Shown: positions 53,514-63,500 of the stretch, piece after piece | Position numbering within the stretch: the first letter of the stretch is position 1 | Layout of the letters: the number at the start of each line of letters is the position of its first letter | Source: Pseudomonas sp. StFLB209 | GTDB lineage: Bacteria; Pseudomonadota; Gammaproteobacteria; Pseudomonadales; Pseudomonadaceae | DNA: 64,000 bases | Reading direction: 5' to 3' | Assembly: GCF_000829415.1 (NCBI RefSeq) | Contig: NZ_AP014637.1 | Location: 3,489,001-3,553,000, forward strand | Notes under the pieces: model-generated | What the model was told of the DNA's origin: nothing | What the model saw: only the letters and a program-made list of their open reading frames with translations | Database searches by the model: none | Position numbers and translations under genes: made by a program

Positions 53514-53954
53514 TCACTCATGCAGCGGCGGCAGGCGGCGTTTTATCGGGGTTTTCTTAACGATGGCGGTGTTGGTTTCGGCGTACAGGTTGAGTCTGTC
53601 GAGCAAGCTGTCGAGCTGGTCCATGCTGCGCACATGCATACGGGCGATGAAGCAGTCTTCGCCGGTCACTTTGTCGCACTCGGTGAACTCCGGGATGGCC
53701 TTGATCTGCCGTTCGACCTCTTGCAACTGACCGGGCAGCGGGCGAATACGCACAATGGCCTGCAGCAGGTAACCAAAATGTGTCGGGTCGATTTCCACGG
53801 TATAGCCTTTGAGCACGCCGCGTTCTTCGAGGCGGCGCAAGCGTTCGCCGACACTGGGCGATGACAGCCCGGTGATGCCGGCCAGGGTCTTGAGCGAGAG
53901 CCGCGAATCGTCCATCAGGGCGGCGATCAGTTGTTGGTCGATCAGATCAGTCAT
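53514..53954 (-). CDS. Lrp/AsnC-family transcriptional regulator
   Basis: 146 residues: N-terminal helix-turn-helix ('LAGITGLSSPSVGERLRRLEERG' hallmark, residues 21-43) and a C-terminal RAM ligand domain ('CDKVTGEDCFIARMHVRSM'). It lies divergent from an EamA exporter with 131 bp between. Lrp-type genes commonly control a neighbouring amino-acid exporter, so this pair is likely functional together. The insertion element ends just downstream of its 3' end. Confidence 0.92.
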   Translation of the reverse strand: MTDLIDQQLIAALMDDSRLSLKTLAGITGLSSPSVGERLRRLEERGVLKGYTVEIDPTHFGYLLQAIVRIRPLPGQLQEVERQIKAIPEFTECDKVTGEDCFIARMHVRSMDQLDSLLDRLNLYAETNTAIVKKTPIKRRLPPLHE

Positions 53955-54085
53955 GGCGTCCTCGTAAGGTGTTTTTGGATTTTTGCCTAATTAGTAAAGG
54001 TAAATGCGGCTTTCAACCATGTTCTTGCCATAGTGAGAGCAGGATGCAGCTTGCCATACTCATGGCTCATTCGAGGAGCCTGACA

Positions 54086-54982
54086 ATGGACAACCTGATA
54101 CGTCGCGGTTCGTGGGAAATGACCGGTGCCATGCTGATCAGCGGCACCATCGGCTGGTTTGTGCTGGTGTCTGGCGTACCGGTGCTGGAGGTGGTGTTCT
54201 GGCGCTGCGTGATCGGCGCGCTGACGTTGCTGGCGATCTGTGCCTGGCTGGGTTACCTGCGCCGTGACCTGCTGAGCCGCAGCATCGTGGCGCTGGCGAT
54301 GTTCAGTGGCGTGGCCATCGTCGGTAACTGGCTGCTGCTGTTCGCGGCCTATTCCAAAGCCTCCATTTCGATTGCCACCGCAGTTTACAACCTGCAGCCG
54401 TTCATGCTGGTGCTGCTGGCCGGCGTGTTTCTCGCAGAGCAGATCACCGTGCAGAAGCTGACCTGGCTGGGCGTCGCCTTCGCCGGCATGCTGGCGCTGG
54501 TCAGCGCCCACGGCGCTGCGCAGCAGTCCGCTGACCAATACCTGGTCGGTGTGGCGCTGGCGCTGGGCGCGGCACTGCTATACGCCATCGCCGCGCTGAT
54601 TATCAAACGACTCAAAGGCACACCGCCGCACCTGCTGGCGCTGATTCAGGTGGGCACCGGCATTGTGCTGTTGGCGCCGCTGGTCGAAGGTCACAGCCTG
54701 CACGCGTCGAGCAGCGGCTGGGCGGCGCTGCTGACTTTGGGGGTGGTGCACACCGGGGTGATGTATGTGCTGCTCTACGGCGCGATCCAGAAGCTGCCGG
54801 CCGCGTTGACCGGTGCTTTGTCGTTCATCTACCCGGTGGCGGCGATCTTCGTCGACTGGCTGGCTTTCGATCATCGCCTCGATTGGCAGCAATGGCTTGG
54901 CGTGGCTGCGATCCTGTTGGCCGCCGCCGGTATGCAGCAAGGCTGGTGGTGGCGGTCGGGCAGGATCAACGCCCGGGCATGA
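54086..54982 (+). CDS. EamA/DMT-family exporter
   Basis: 298 residues with ten predicted helices and two EamA repeats ('FWRCVIGALTLLAI', 'YNLQPFMLVLLAGVFLAEQIT', hallmarks). ATG 54086 has GAGGAG about 8 nt before; earlier in-frame codons would add a polar leader. Divergent from an Lrp regulator, suggesting export of an amino acid when its level rises. The convergent AEC gene ends 9 bp away. Confidence 0.9.
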   Translation: MDNLIRRGSWEMTGAMLISGTIGWFVLVSGVPVLEVVFWRCVIGALTLLAICAWLGYLRRDLLSRSIVALAMFSGVAIVGNWLLLFAAYSKASISIATAVYNLQPFMLVLLAGVFLAEQITVQKLTWLGVAFAGMLALVSAHGAAQQSADQYLVGVALALGAALLYAIAALIIKRLKGTPPHLLALIQVGTGIVLLAPLVEGHSLHASSSGWAALLTLGVVHTGVMYVLLYGAIQKLPAALTGALSFIYPVAAIFVDWLAFDHRLDWQQWLGVAAILLAAAGMQQGWWWRSGRINARA

Positions 54983-54991
54983 CACGAGAAA

Positions 54992-55918
54992 TCAGATCCA
55001 GCCCGACAAGCCAATCATCACCACCGGCAACGCCACTGCGGCAATCACCGTCTGCATCGCAATGATCCCGGCCATCAACGGTGCATCGCCACCCAGTTGC
55101 CGGGCCATGATGTAAGACGACGAAGCGGTCGGCAGGCTCTGGAACATAATCGCTGCGATTGCCGCCTCACCGCGCAAGCCCAGTGCATGGCAGGCCAGCA
55201 GCGTCACCCCTGGCATCACCAGGAATTTTGACAGTGACGACATGCCCACTGGCTTCAGCCAACTGCCCGCGGTCGAGAAATTCAACGCCGCCCCCACACA
55301 CAACAGTCCCAGCGGCAATGAAGCCTGGCCCAGCGCCTTGAGTGCGGGCTCAAGTCCTGCGACCAGGGGGACTTCAGCCCACTGCAGGAAAATACCGAGA
55401 AAGCACGCCAGCACCAGCGGATTGAGCGCCAGTTGCCTGAGTGTGGCCTTGAGCGACAACCGTCCGGCACTGCCGTAGCGGGCAAACACCAGCACGCAGA
55501 GAATATTCACAGTCGGTACGATGGTCGCGTTGGCCACCGCTGCCAGGGCGATACCGTGGCTCCCGAACAAGCCGGCCGCCGCCGACACTCCCACATAGTT
55601 ATTGAAGCGGATACTGCCCTGAAACAGCGAGGTGAAGGCTGCATCATCGACCTTGAACAGCCCGCGCAACGTGACGAACGCGACGGCGACCCCGACCGTT
55701 GACAGCACCAGAACGCTGACCATCTCGCGTACCGGCACCTCATCGAGTTGTGCCGTCGCCAGGCTGTGCAGGAACAGCGACGGCAGCAGCAGGTAATAGC
55801 CCAGGCGTTCAGCCTGCGGCCAGAAGGCCTCGCTGAGAAACTGCCGATGGCGCAGCCAGGCGCCCAGAGCAATCAGTAAGGCGATGGGCAACAGGGCCAG
55901 AATCAGGGCGGTGGTCAT
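54992..55918 (-). CDS. AEC-family transporter (auxin efflux carrier type)
   Basis: 308-residue inner-membrane protein with ten helices in two five-helix halves, 'SIRFNNYVGVSAAAGLFG' and 'PLGLLCVGAAL' being family hallmarks. Members of AEC move small carboxylates such as malonate or malate. ATG 55918 opens helix 1. It is divergent from a LysR gene? No: both it and the LysR gene are on the minus strand, with the LysR gene 90 bp upstream, so that gene could control it. Confidence 0.88.
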   Translation of the reverse strand: MTTALILALLPIALLIALGAWLRHRQFLSEAFWPQAERLGYYLLLPSLFLHSLATAQLDEVPVREMVSVLVLSTVGVAVAFVTLRGLFKVDDAAFTSLFQGSIRFNNYVGVSAAAGLFGSHGIALAAVANATIVPTVNILCVLVFARYGSAGRLSLKATLRQLALNPLVLACFLGIFLQWAEVPLVAGLEPALKALGQASLPLGLLCVGAALNFSTAGSWLKPVGMSSLSKFLVMPGVTLLACHALGLRGEAAIAAIMFQSLPTASSSYIMARQLGGDAPLMAGIIAMQTVIAAVALPVVMIGLSGWI

Positions 55919-56008
55919 GGCGTGCCTCAACACAGAGAGTCGAGTCACGATAACGGCAGCCAAAGGCAAGAAAAATCGATATTAACTTGAGGCTTTCTCA
56001 AGTAATTC

Positions 56009-56911
56009 TCATGGGTTGGGCTGCCCTGCGAATGACCGATCGATGGCCTGTGCCCGCACCGCCTCTGCCAGCGCCACCGCCAGACGTCCGGCGGGGCGGT
56101 CTTCGCGTTCCAGCAGTACCACACGGCGCATCCGTTGCGGCTCGCCGAACGGCAGGCACACCAGCTCAGCGAAGACTGTGAGGTTATGCGCCGAGATCGG
56201 AATCACGGCAACTCCCAAACCCTTGGCGACCATGCGGATGATCGCGTCCTGGCTGTCCAGCTCCATGCTGGTCTGGACCCGCAAACGCTGGCGACGCAGT
56301 TCGCGTTCGATGGTGCGCCCGGCCCAGGCGCGGCGGTCGAAGCGGATAAACGGATAACTCTGCAACAGGCGTTTGGCATCGCGGCTTGGCGCTGAGGGTG
56401 GGGCAATGATCCAGAAGCCCTCCTCGAACAATGTGGTGCTGACCAGGCCATGCGGGTAAGGCTTGACCGGCTCGGTGGTAATGGCGGCGTCCAGATCACC
56501 GGCGTCGATCAGCCCCGCCAGTTCGGCCGACATCCCCGATGAGACGTTGACCCGCAAGTGCGGATGACTGGCGCCCATCGCCGCCAGCGCTGCTGGCAGC
56601 ACACCGGCCAGCGCGGTCTGGATCGCGCCTATGCGCAGCCGCCCGCGTAATTCGCTGCCATCACCCAGTTCGGCGGCGATGCTGTCGTAGAGGGCCAGGA
56701 TTTCCCGGGCACGCTCCACCGCCAGATGGCCGGCTTCGGTCAGTACCGGCAAACGCCGCGCACGGTCGAACAGCGGCGCATTGAATTCCTCTTCCAGGCC
56801 GCGTACATGCAGGCTGACTGCCGACTGGGTCAGATGCACCGCCTCGGCGGCCCTGGCAAAGGAGCCGTGTTGGGCAATGGCGACCAGCGTGCGCAAGGCG
56901 CGTAAAGACAT
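56009..56911 (-). CDS. LysR-family transcriptional regulator
   Basis: 300 residues: helix-turn-helix ('HGSFARAAEAVHLTQSAVSLHV' hallmark, residues 15-36) and LysR ligand domain ending 'RAQAIDRSFAGQPNP'. ATG 56911 is used; a much longer frame continues upstream but lacks conservation, and a run of nine C/G just before ATG makes the ribosome site odd (GAGCCCCCCCC). It probably regulates the AEC carrier gene 90 bp downstream. Confidence 0.9.
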   Translation of the reverse strand: MSLRALRTLVAIAQHGSFARAAEAVHLTQSAVSLHVRGLEEEFNAPLFDRARRLPVLTEAGHLAVERAREILALYDSIAAELGDGSELRGRLRIGAIQTALAGVLPAALAAMGASHPHLRVNVSSGMSAELAGLIDAGDLDAAITTEPVKPYPHGLVSTTLFEEGFWIIAPPSAPSRDAKRLLQSYPFIRFDRRAWAGRTIERELRRQRLRVQTSMELDSQDAIIRMVAKGLGVAVIPISAHNLTVFAELVCLPFGEPQRMRRVVLLEREDRPAGRLAVALAEAVRAQAIDRSFAGQPNP

Positions 56912-57066
56912 GGGGGGGGGCTCCGAACGGCGGGAACTAAGGCGTGGCCTGAGCAGCATAATCAATCGGCTGATCAGGCGGCCAGATTCATAGCCGTAGT
57001 TCGCTGTCCAGAGTACTTGGCTTAGCGCCGGAGCGGGCTTGGTCGCGAAGCGAGCAGCAGGGAAGG

Positions 57067-57690
57067 TCAGGCGACCTGACGCAGGTTTTGCAGAATCAGG
57101 GGCCGTGCCCAGCCATTGTCGAAGTCCAGTGCACGCTGCTGACTGACCAGGGTTGCTTGGTCGTAAGGCTCGGCCGGCTTCTCGGCCAGATCCCATTCCA
57201 GCTCGGCGATCGGCAAATGCAGCGGGCGAGGTCGTGGGGCGGCGCTTGGCGACTTGCCACTGTCATCGTACGCATGGAACACCGTCGGGCGAACCCACTC
57301 GGTATCGAACTCCAGGTTACGCTGCTGCTCGATCAGTTCCATGGCACTGAATGGTTCGGCAGCCGGTGGCAGCAGATCCAGTTCAAATTCGGCAATCGGC
57401 AGAAACAGCGGCTCAGGAGGACGCACTTGAGTGTCAGTCACCGGGCAGGCGCGCTGTTCAACGATTTTGCTCAGGGTTTGGGCGCCAGCAATCGGCTCAC
57501 CGGTGCTTTGATCCAGAATTTCAGGGAAAGCGGTTGTAGTGACCGCCTTGTCATCGCCAGACTGTTCGGCCATTGCTCGGGCAAACGCATCTGACCAGAG
57601 CTGGGTTACATCCCCCAGGACCCGGTTGTTGCGCAGACTGAAGTCGCCACTGTGCGACAAGTACCCGATTGATTGAACATTATCTGACAT
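57067..57690 (-). CDS. Hypothetical protein with duplicated 45-residue module
   Basis: 207-residue soluble acidic protein without signal peptide. Residues 94-138 and 156-200 are two copies of one module: LPIAE(F/L)E-x-DL, then AEP(F/Y), (E/S)QQR-x-L(E/D)FD and W(V/A)RP. The N-terminal half shows no repeat. ATG 57690 opens MSDNVQS, preceded by a possible earlier in-frame ATG. I do not recognise a family. rsmJ is divergent, 98 bp away. Confidence 0.7.
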   Translation of the reverse strand: MSDNVQSIGYLSHSGDFSLRNNRVLGDVTQLWSDAFARAMAEQSGDDKAVTTTAFPEILDQSTGEPIAGAQTLSKIVEQRACPVTDTQVRPPEPLFLPIAEFELDLLPPAAEPFSAMELIEQQRNLEFDTEWVRPTVFHAYDDSGKSPSAAPRPRPLHLPIAELEWDLAEKPAEPYDQATLVSQQRALDFDNGWARPLILQNLRQVA

Positions 57691-57788
57691 GGCGATCAGT
57701 ACTGACTCTGGCTCTGGCAAAATGCCTGATACCGAAGTTATCGGCCGCTTTGGCCGATCATTAATTTATTTTTCGAGTGTGTAAAGCC

Positions 57789-58571
57789 ATGAGCGAGCAG
57801 TCAGGTGGCAGCGTGATCCGGGTCGAAGCCCTGGACCCGGCCGGGCAGGAACAAGCCCATTACTGGGCGCAGCGTCTCGGTTTGGCGTTGCAGGCCGAAC
57901 AGGCCGACTTTGCCTTGCAGATCAGCGCCGACGGCCTGCAGTTGCAGCAACTGGGCAAGGATGCGCCCGGTGCGGTGCGGGTGGATTTCGTCGACGGTGC
58001 GGCAGCGCACCGACGCTTGTTCGGCGGTGGCAGCGGGCAGATGATTGCCAAGGCGGTGGGCCTGCAACCCGGTGTGCGGCCACGGGTGCTGGATGCCACG
58101 GCGGGGCTGGGCAAGGACGCTTTCGTACTTGCTACTCTGGGCTGTGAAATGCAGTTGATCGAGCGTCAGCCGATCATCGCCGCACTGCTCGAAGACGGTC
58201 TGGCCCGTGGCCGGCAAGACGCCGAGGTGGGCGACATCCTGCGCCGCATGCAATTGCTGAGCGGTAATTCCATCGAGCTGATTCGCAACTGGCAGGGCGA
58301 GCCGCCGCAGGTTATCTACCTGGACCCGATGTTTCCGCACCGCGACAAGAGCGCGCTGGTGAAAAAGGAAATGCGCCTGTTCCGCCCGCTGGTCGGTGAC
58401 GACCTCGATGCCCCGGCGCTGCTGCATGCCGCTCTGGCGCTGGCCAGCCATCGGGTGGTGGTCAAACGCCCGCGCAAGGCCCCGCCTATCGAAGGTGCCA
58501 AGCCGGGCTATACCCTGGAGGGCAAGTCCAGCCGGTACGACATCTATCCGAAGAAAGCGCTAAAACCCTGA
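57789..58571 (+). CDS. rsmJ: 16S rRNA (guanine-1516 N2) methyltransferase RsmJ
   Basis: 260-residue SAM-dependent methyltransferase. Motif I is '[14 protein letters not shown]' (about residue 101) and the catalytic motif IV-like '[14 protein letters not shown]' (about 180). It methylates G1516 of 16S rRNA in the small subunit. Length and end '[11 protein letters not shown]' match the family. ATG 57789 is used; a GTG at 57777 is also in frame. Followed by a REP cluster. Confidence 0.96.
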   Translation: MSEQSGGSVIRVEALDPAGQEQAHYWAQRLGLALQAEQADFALQISADGLQLQQLGKDAPGAVRVDFVDGAAAHRRLFGGGSGQMIAKAVGLQPGVRPRVLDATAGLGKDAFVLATLGCEMQLIERQPIIAALLEDGLARGRQDAEVGDILRRMQLLSGNSIELIRNWQGEPPQVIYLDPMFPHRDKSALVKKEMRLFRPLVGDDLDAPALLHAALALASHRVVVKRPRKAPPIEGAKPGYTLEGKSSRYDIYPKKALKP

Positions 58572-58580
58572 GGCTTGCAT

Positions 58581-58668
58581 TTGTAGGAGATGCTTGTAGG
58601 AGCTGCTTTAGCAGCGAAACACGGTAAGGCTTTCGCGGCTAAAGCGTAGCGCCGCCCGGTCGCTACGG
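58581..58668. repeat. REP cluster after rsmJ
   Basis: TGTAGGAGATGC, then TGTAGGAGCTGCTTTAGCAGCGAAA and TTTCGCGGCTAAAGCGTAGCGCC: one good REP unit with degenerate flanking copies, between the convergent rsmJ and tetR genes. The tail overlaps the last codons of the TetR gene. Confidence 0.7.
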
Positions 58669-59298
58669 TTTTGCATAAGCCCTGACGAACAGCTTCACCA
58701 CCTCCTGCACGTGGGCCTCGACACTGGCCGGGTCGCGCTCGGCGCAACAGCCCACCAGCAGGCGAAAGTGGTCGATGCCCTTGATCAGACTGAGAAAGTG
58801 CCCCGCCGCGCTGTGCGGCGACGGGATCTGCAACTGCCCGCTCTGATCGGCACGGATCATGAAACGCTGCATGCCGTCGAGCACCCGTTGCGGGCCCGCC
58901 TTGAAAAAGGTCTGCGACAGGACCGGGTCCTGAATCCCCAATGTGGCCATCAAGCGGTGCAATTGCAGGGATTCGGGGCTATTGATCAAGTGCTCGAAGG
59001 CCCGGGCAATCGTCAGCAGCATGTCTGCCACGGGCAAGTTGTCGTTGAATTCGAAATACGGATCAGGCAACAGCTCTTCGCAGCAAGCGGTCACCGCCTC
59101 GATGAACAAGGTTTCTTTGTCAGTGAAATGGCTATAGACGGTGAGCTTGGACACCCCGGCTTCGCTGGCGATGCTGTCCATGCTGGTGCCGGTGTAGCCA
59201 TGCCGGATGAACAGGTTTTTCGCGGCCTCAAGGATGGCACGGCGCTTTTCCAGATCCTTGGGACGGCCAGGGCCAGGTGTGGACGGTAAATCAGGCAT
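58663..59298 (-). CDS. TetR-family repressor of the RND pump
   Basis: 211 residues. It starts with a Pro-rich leader (PDLPSTPGPGRPKD) then a helix-turn-helix ('MDSIASEAGVSKLTVYSHF', about residues 37-55) and a TetR_C-type ligand domain. ATG 59298 is chosen since the longer frame runs through the promoter region. It is divergent from the RND adaptor gene and a long dyad lies between them, the usual layout for an efflux repressor. Confidence 0.92.
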   Translation of the reverse strand: MPDLPSTPGPGRPKDLEKRRAILEAAKNLFIRHGYTGTSMDSIASEAGVSKLTVYSHFTDKETLFIEAVTACCEELLPDPYFEFNDNLPVADMLLTIARAFEHLINSPESLQLHRLMATLGIQDPVLSQTFFKAGPQRVLDGMQRFMIRADQSGQLQIPSPHSAAGHFLSLIKGIDHFRLLVGCCAERDPASVEAHVQEVVKLFVRAYAKP

Positions 59299-59314
59299 TT
59301 TTGGGTCTAATAAT

Positions 59315-59355
59315 GTACTGGTGAGTTTTGTATTTTTTAATATACTCGCCGGTAC
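59315..59355. promoter_or_regulatory. Operator dyad between TetR and RND genes
   Basis: GTACTGGTGAGT (59315-59326) and ACTCGCCGGTAC (59344-59355) pair at 10 of 12 positions, spacer 17 nt. TATACT at 59341-59346 is a good -10 box for the pump operon, so a repressor bound here would block transcription. Confidence 0.6.
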
Positions 59356-59397
59356 AAATATTCCAAGCCCACACTCACGGAAGAATCCGCCTACATC

Positions 59398-60498
59398 ATG
59401 CCGCGTCATATCCTGTCTCCGATCCTCGCTATCGGCTTGGTAACGCTACTGACCGCTTGTGGTCAGGAAGCAGCTGCGCCAGTTACCGTCCGTCCGGCTC
59501 TGGTGGTGCAACCCCTCCCTGCGTCACGTTCCATGGACAGCTACCCCGGTGAGGTCCGTGCCAGGTTCGAGCCGGAGCTGGCCTTCAGAATCGGCGGCAA
59601 GGTCAGTCGCCGCCTGGTCGAGGAGGGGCAGCGGGTCAAGGCCAACCAGCCGCTGGCTGAGCTCGATGCTCAGGATGTACGCCTGCAACGCGAGGCGATG
59701 CGTGCTCAAGTGGCAGCGGCCGAGGCCAACCTGCAACTGGTGCGCGCCGAGCGCGACCGCTACAAAACCCTGCTGGGCAAGCAGATGGTCAGCCAGTCGC
59801 AATACGACAATGCCGAAAACCTCTATCGCTCTGGTGAGGCGCGCCTCAAGCAGCAACGCGCGGAACTTACCGTGGCCGATAACCAGGCCGACTACACCGT
59901 ATTGAGGGCGCCGCAAGAGGGCGTGATTGCCAGGCGTAGCGTGGAAGTTGGCCAGGTGGTCGCTGCCGGGCAGACAGTCTTCACCCTGGCCGCCGATGGT
60001 GAGCGGGAGGTGAGTATCAGCCTGCCGGAGCAGAATTTTGCCCGTTTCAAGATCGGTCAGCCGGTTACGGTTGAACTGTGGACCCAACGTGACCGGCGTC
60101 TGCCGGGGCGGGTTCGCGAGCTCTCGCCAGCCGCCGATCCGCGTTCGCGCACCTTCGCTGCCCGCATTGCTTTCGAGGCCGGTCAGGTGCCGGTCGAGCT
60201 GGGCCAGAGCGCGCGGGTCTATGTCGCCAACGAGCATGCAGTCGCGTTGGCGGTGCCGTTGTCAGCGGTCAGTGCCGAGCAGGGCGCCAGCTATGTCTGG
60301 CGGGTTGAGGCCGACAGCACCCTCAAACGTGTTGCCGTGCAGCTTGGGCCATGGGGCCAGGAAACCGTGCCGGTGCTCGAAGGGCTGCGCGCCACCGATT
60401 GGGTGGTGGCCGCTGGCGTACATGTGCTGCGCGAAGGTGAGCGAATCCGCCCGGTGGATCGCAGTAACCGGGTGGTCGACCTGGCTGGCAAGGAGTAA
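59398..60498 (+). CDS. RND efflux periplasmic adaptor lipoprotein
   Basis: 366-residue membrane-fusion protein. The signal peptide has the lipobox L-L-T-A-C (Cys about residue 21). The order is barrel-sandwich ('GGKVSRRLVEEGQRVKANQPL'), helical hairpin (about residues 95-150), lipoyl half ('VLRAPQEGVIARRSVEVGQVV') and beta barrel. It links the permease to an outer-membrane channel, which is not encoded nearby, so a TolC/OprM-type partner elsewhere is needed. It ends 6 bp before the permease ATG: an operon. Confidence 0.92.
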   Translation: MPRHILSPILAIGLVTLLTACGQEAAAPVTVRPALVVQPLPASRSMDSYPGEVRARFEPELAFRIGGKVSRRLVEEGQRVKANQPLAELDAQDVRLQREAMRAQVAAAEANLQLVRAERDRYKTLLGKQMVSQSQYDNAENLYRSGEARLKQQRAELTVADNQADYTVLRAPQEGVIARRSVEVGQVVAAGQTVFTLAADGEREVSISLPEQNFARFKIGQPVTVELWTQRDRRLPGRVRELSPAADPRSRTFAARIAFEAGQVPVELGQSARVYVANEHAVALAVPLSAVSAEQGASYVWRVEADSTLKRVAVQLGPWGQETVPVLEGLRATDWVVAAGVHVLREGERIRPVDRSNRVVDLAGKE

Positions 60499-60504
60499 CC
60501 CGCG

Positions 60505-63500
60505 ATGCACTTCAACCTTTCCGAATGGGCGCTGCGGCATCGCCAGGTGGTGCTGTACCTGATGATCGTGCTGGCCGTGGTCGGTGCGTTGTCTTATAGC
60601 AAGCTGGGGCAGAGCGAAGACCCGCCGTTCACCTTCAAGGTCATGGTGGTTCGTACCCTGTGGCCGGGTGCCAGCGCCGAGGAAGTGGCGCGTCAGGTCA
60701 CCGACCGGGTCGAGAAAAAGCTGATGGAAACCGGCGAGTACGAACGCATGACCTCGTTCTCCCGGCCCGGTGAGTCCACGGTGATCTTCATGGCCCGCGA
60801 TTCGCTTTTTTCGGCGTTCCTGCCCGAGCTGTGGTACCAGGTGCGCAAGAAGGTCGGCGATATCCGGCACACCCTGCCGGCCGGGGTGCAGGGGCCATTC
60901 TTCGATGACGAGTTCGGCACCACGTTCGGCAATATCTACGCGCTGACCGGCCAGGGCTTTGACTACGCGGTGCTCAAGGATTATGCCGAGCGCATCCAGA
61001 TTCGCCTGCAGCGGGTCAAGGATGTCGGCAAGGTCGAACTGATCGGCGTGCAGGACGAGAAAATCTGGATCGAGCTGTCCAACGTCAAACTGGCGACCCT
61101 GGGGGTTCCATTGCAGGCTGTCCAGCAGGCGCTGGAAGCGCAGAACGTAGTGGCCTCGTCGAGCTTCTTCGAAACCTCACAGGAGCGTATTCACCTGCGG
61201 GTCAGCGGGCGCTTTGTATCGGTCGATGAGATTCGTGACTTCCCGATCCGCGTCGAGGGTCGAACCTTGCGTATCAGTGACCTGGCCGAGGTGACGCGTG
61301 GTTTCAACGATCCTCCGGCGCCAGGCATGCGCTTCATGGATCAGGACGCGATTGGCGTGGCCGTGGCAATGAAAGGTGGCGGCGATATCCTGGTGCTGGG
61401 CAAAGCGCTGCAAGCCGAGTTTGCCCGCTTGCAAGCCAACCTGCCGGCCGGCATGGAACTGCGCAAGGTGTCTGATCAACCGGCGGCGGTGCGCACCGGC
61501 GTGGGCGAGTTCGTTCAGGTGCTGGCCGAGGCGTTGATCATCGTCCTGCTGGTGAGCTTTTTCTCATTGGGCGTACGCACTGGCATGGTGGTGGCGCTGG
61601 CCATCCCGTTGGTGCTGGCAATGACCTTTGCCTGCATGTTCTATCTGGGCATCGGCCTGCACAAGATTTCGCTGGGCGCGCTGGTACTGGCGCTGGGGTT
61701 GCTGGTGGACGACGCGATCATTGCCGTGGAAATGATGGCGATCAAGATGGAGCAAGGCTACGACCGGCTCAAGGCGGCCAGCTTTGCCTGGACCAGCACC
61801 GCGTTCCCGATGCTCACCGGCACCTTGATTACGGCAGCAGGCTTTCTGCCCATCGCCACTGCACAATCGAGCACCGGTGAGTACACCCGCTCGATCTTCC
61901 AGGTCGTGACCATCGCCTTGCTGGCCTCGTGGGTGGCGGCGGTGATGTTCGTCCCATGGCTGGGTGAAAAACTGCTGCCGGACCTGGCGAAAAAGCACGC
62001 GCTGCGGCATGGCAGCGGGGTTGAGCCTGACCCCTACGCGACGCCGATGTACCAGCGGGTACGGGTGGTGATCGAATGGTGCGTGCGGCGCCGCAAGACG
62101 GTGATTGTTGCCACCGTGGCGCTGTTTGTACTGGCGCTGGTGATGTTCCGCTTCGTGCCGCAGCAGTTCTTCCCGGCGTCCGGACGTCTTGAGTTGATGG
62201 TTGACCTGAAGCTGGCCGAAGGCGCGTCGCTGAGCAATACCACCGAACAGGTCAAACGCCTGGAGGCACTGCTCAAGGATCATCCCGGTATCGAAAATTA
62301 TGTGGCCTATGTCGGCACCGGTTCACCGCGTTTCTACCTGCCGTTGGACCAGCAACTGCCCGCAGCGAGCTTTGCCCAGTTTGTGGTACTGGCCAAGACC
62401 ATCGAAGACCGTGAGCAATTGCGCAGTTGGCTGATCAGCGCCCTTAATGAGCAGTTCCCGACCTTGCGCTCACGAGTGACCCGGCTGGAGAACGGCCCGC
62501 CGGTCGGCTACCCGGTGCAGTTCCGGATTACCGGCGAACACATCGACGAGGTTCGGGCGCTGGCGCGTAAGGTCCAGGCCAAAGTGCGCGAGAATCCGCA
62601 CGTGGCCAACGTCCACCTGGACTGGGAAGAGCCCAGCAAGGTGGTGCATTTGAACATCGACCAGGACCGCGCCCGGGCACTGGGAGTGAGCAGCGGCGAC
62701 GTGGCGAAATTCCTCCAGTCGTCGCTGACCGGCTCCAGCGTCAGCCAGTTTCGTGAAGACGATCAGTTGATCGATATCGTCATGCGCGGCACCCGCAGTG
62801 AGCGTGAGCGGTTGCAGGACCTGTCGAGCCTGGCCGTGCCGACCAGCAACGGCACAAGCATCGCTCTGGCGCAGATCGCGACCCTCGAATACGGCTTCGA
62901 AGAAGGCGTCATCTGGCATCGCAACCGCCTGCCGAACGTCACGGTGCGCGCTGACATCTACGGTCCACAGCAGCCGGCTAGCCTGGTCAAGGAGATTCTG
63001 CCGAGCCTTGCCCAGGTGCGTGCCGAACTGCCCGATGGCTATCTGCTGGAGGTCGGCGGTACGGTGGAGGATTCCGAGCGTGGCCAGAGCTCGGTCAATG
63101 CCGGGGTGCCGTTGTTCATCGTGGTGGTGCTGACCCTGTTGATGATCCAGCTGCGCAGCTTTTCGCGGATGTTCATGGTGTTCATCACCGCGCCACTGGG
63201 GCTGATAGGCGTGACCCTGTTTCTGTTGGTGTTCAACCAGCCGTTCGGCTTTGTGGCCATGCTCGGCACCATCGCCCTGTCGGGAATGATCATGCGCAAC
63301 TCGGTGATATTGGTCGATCAGATCGAACAGGACATCGGCTCCGGGCAAGACAGCTGGCACGCGATCATCGACGCCACGGTGAGGCGCTTCCGCCCCATCG
63401 TACTCACCGCGCTGGCCGCAGTGCTGGCGATGATCCCGCTGTCACGCAGCCTGTTCTTCGGCCCGATGGCGGTGGCAATCATGGGTGGCCTGATCGTCGC

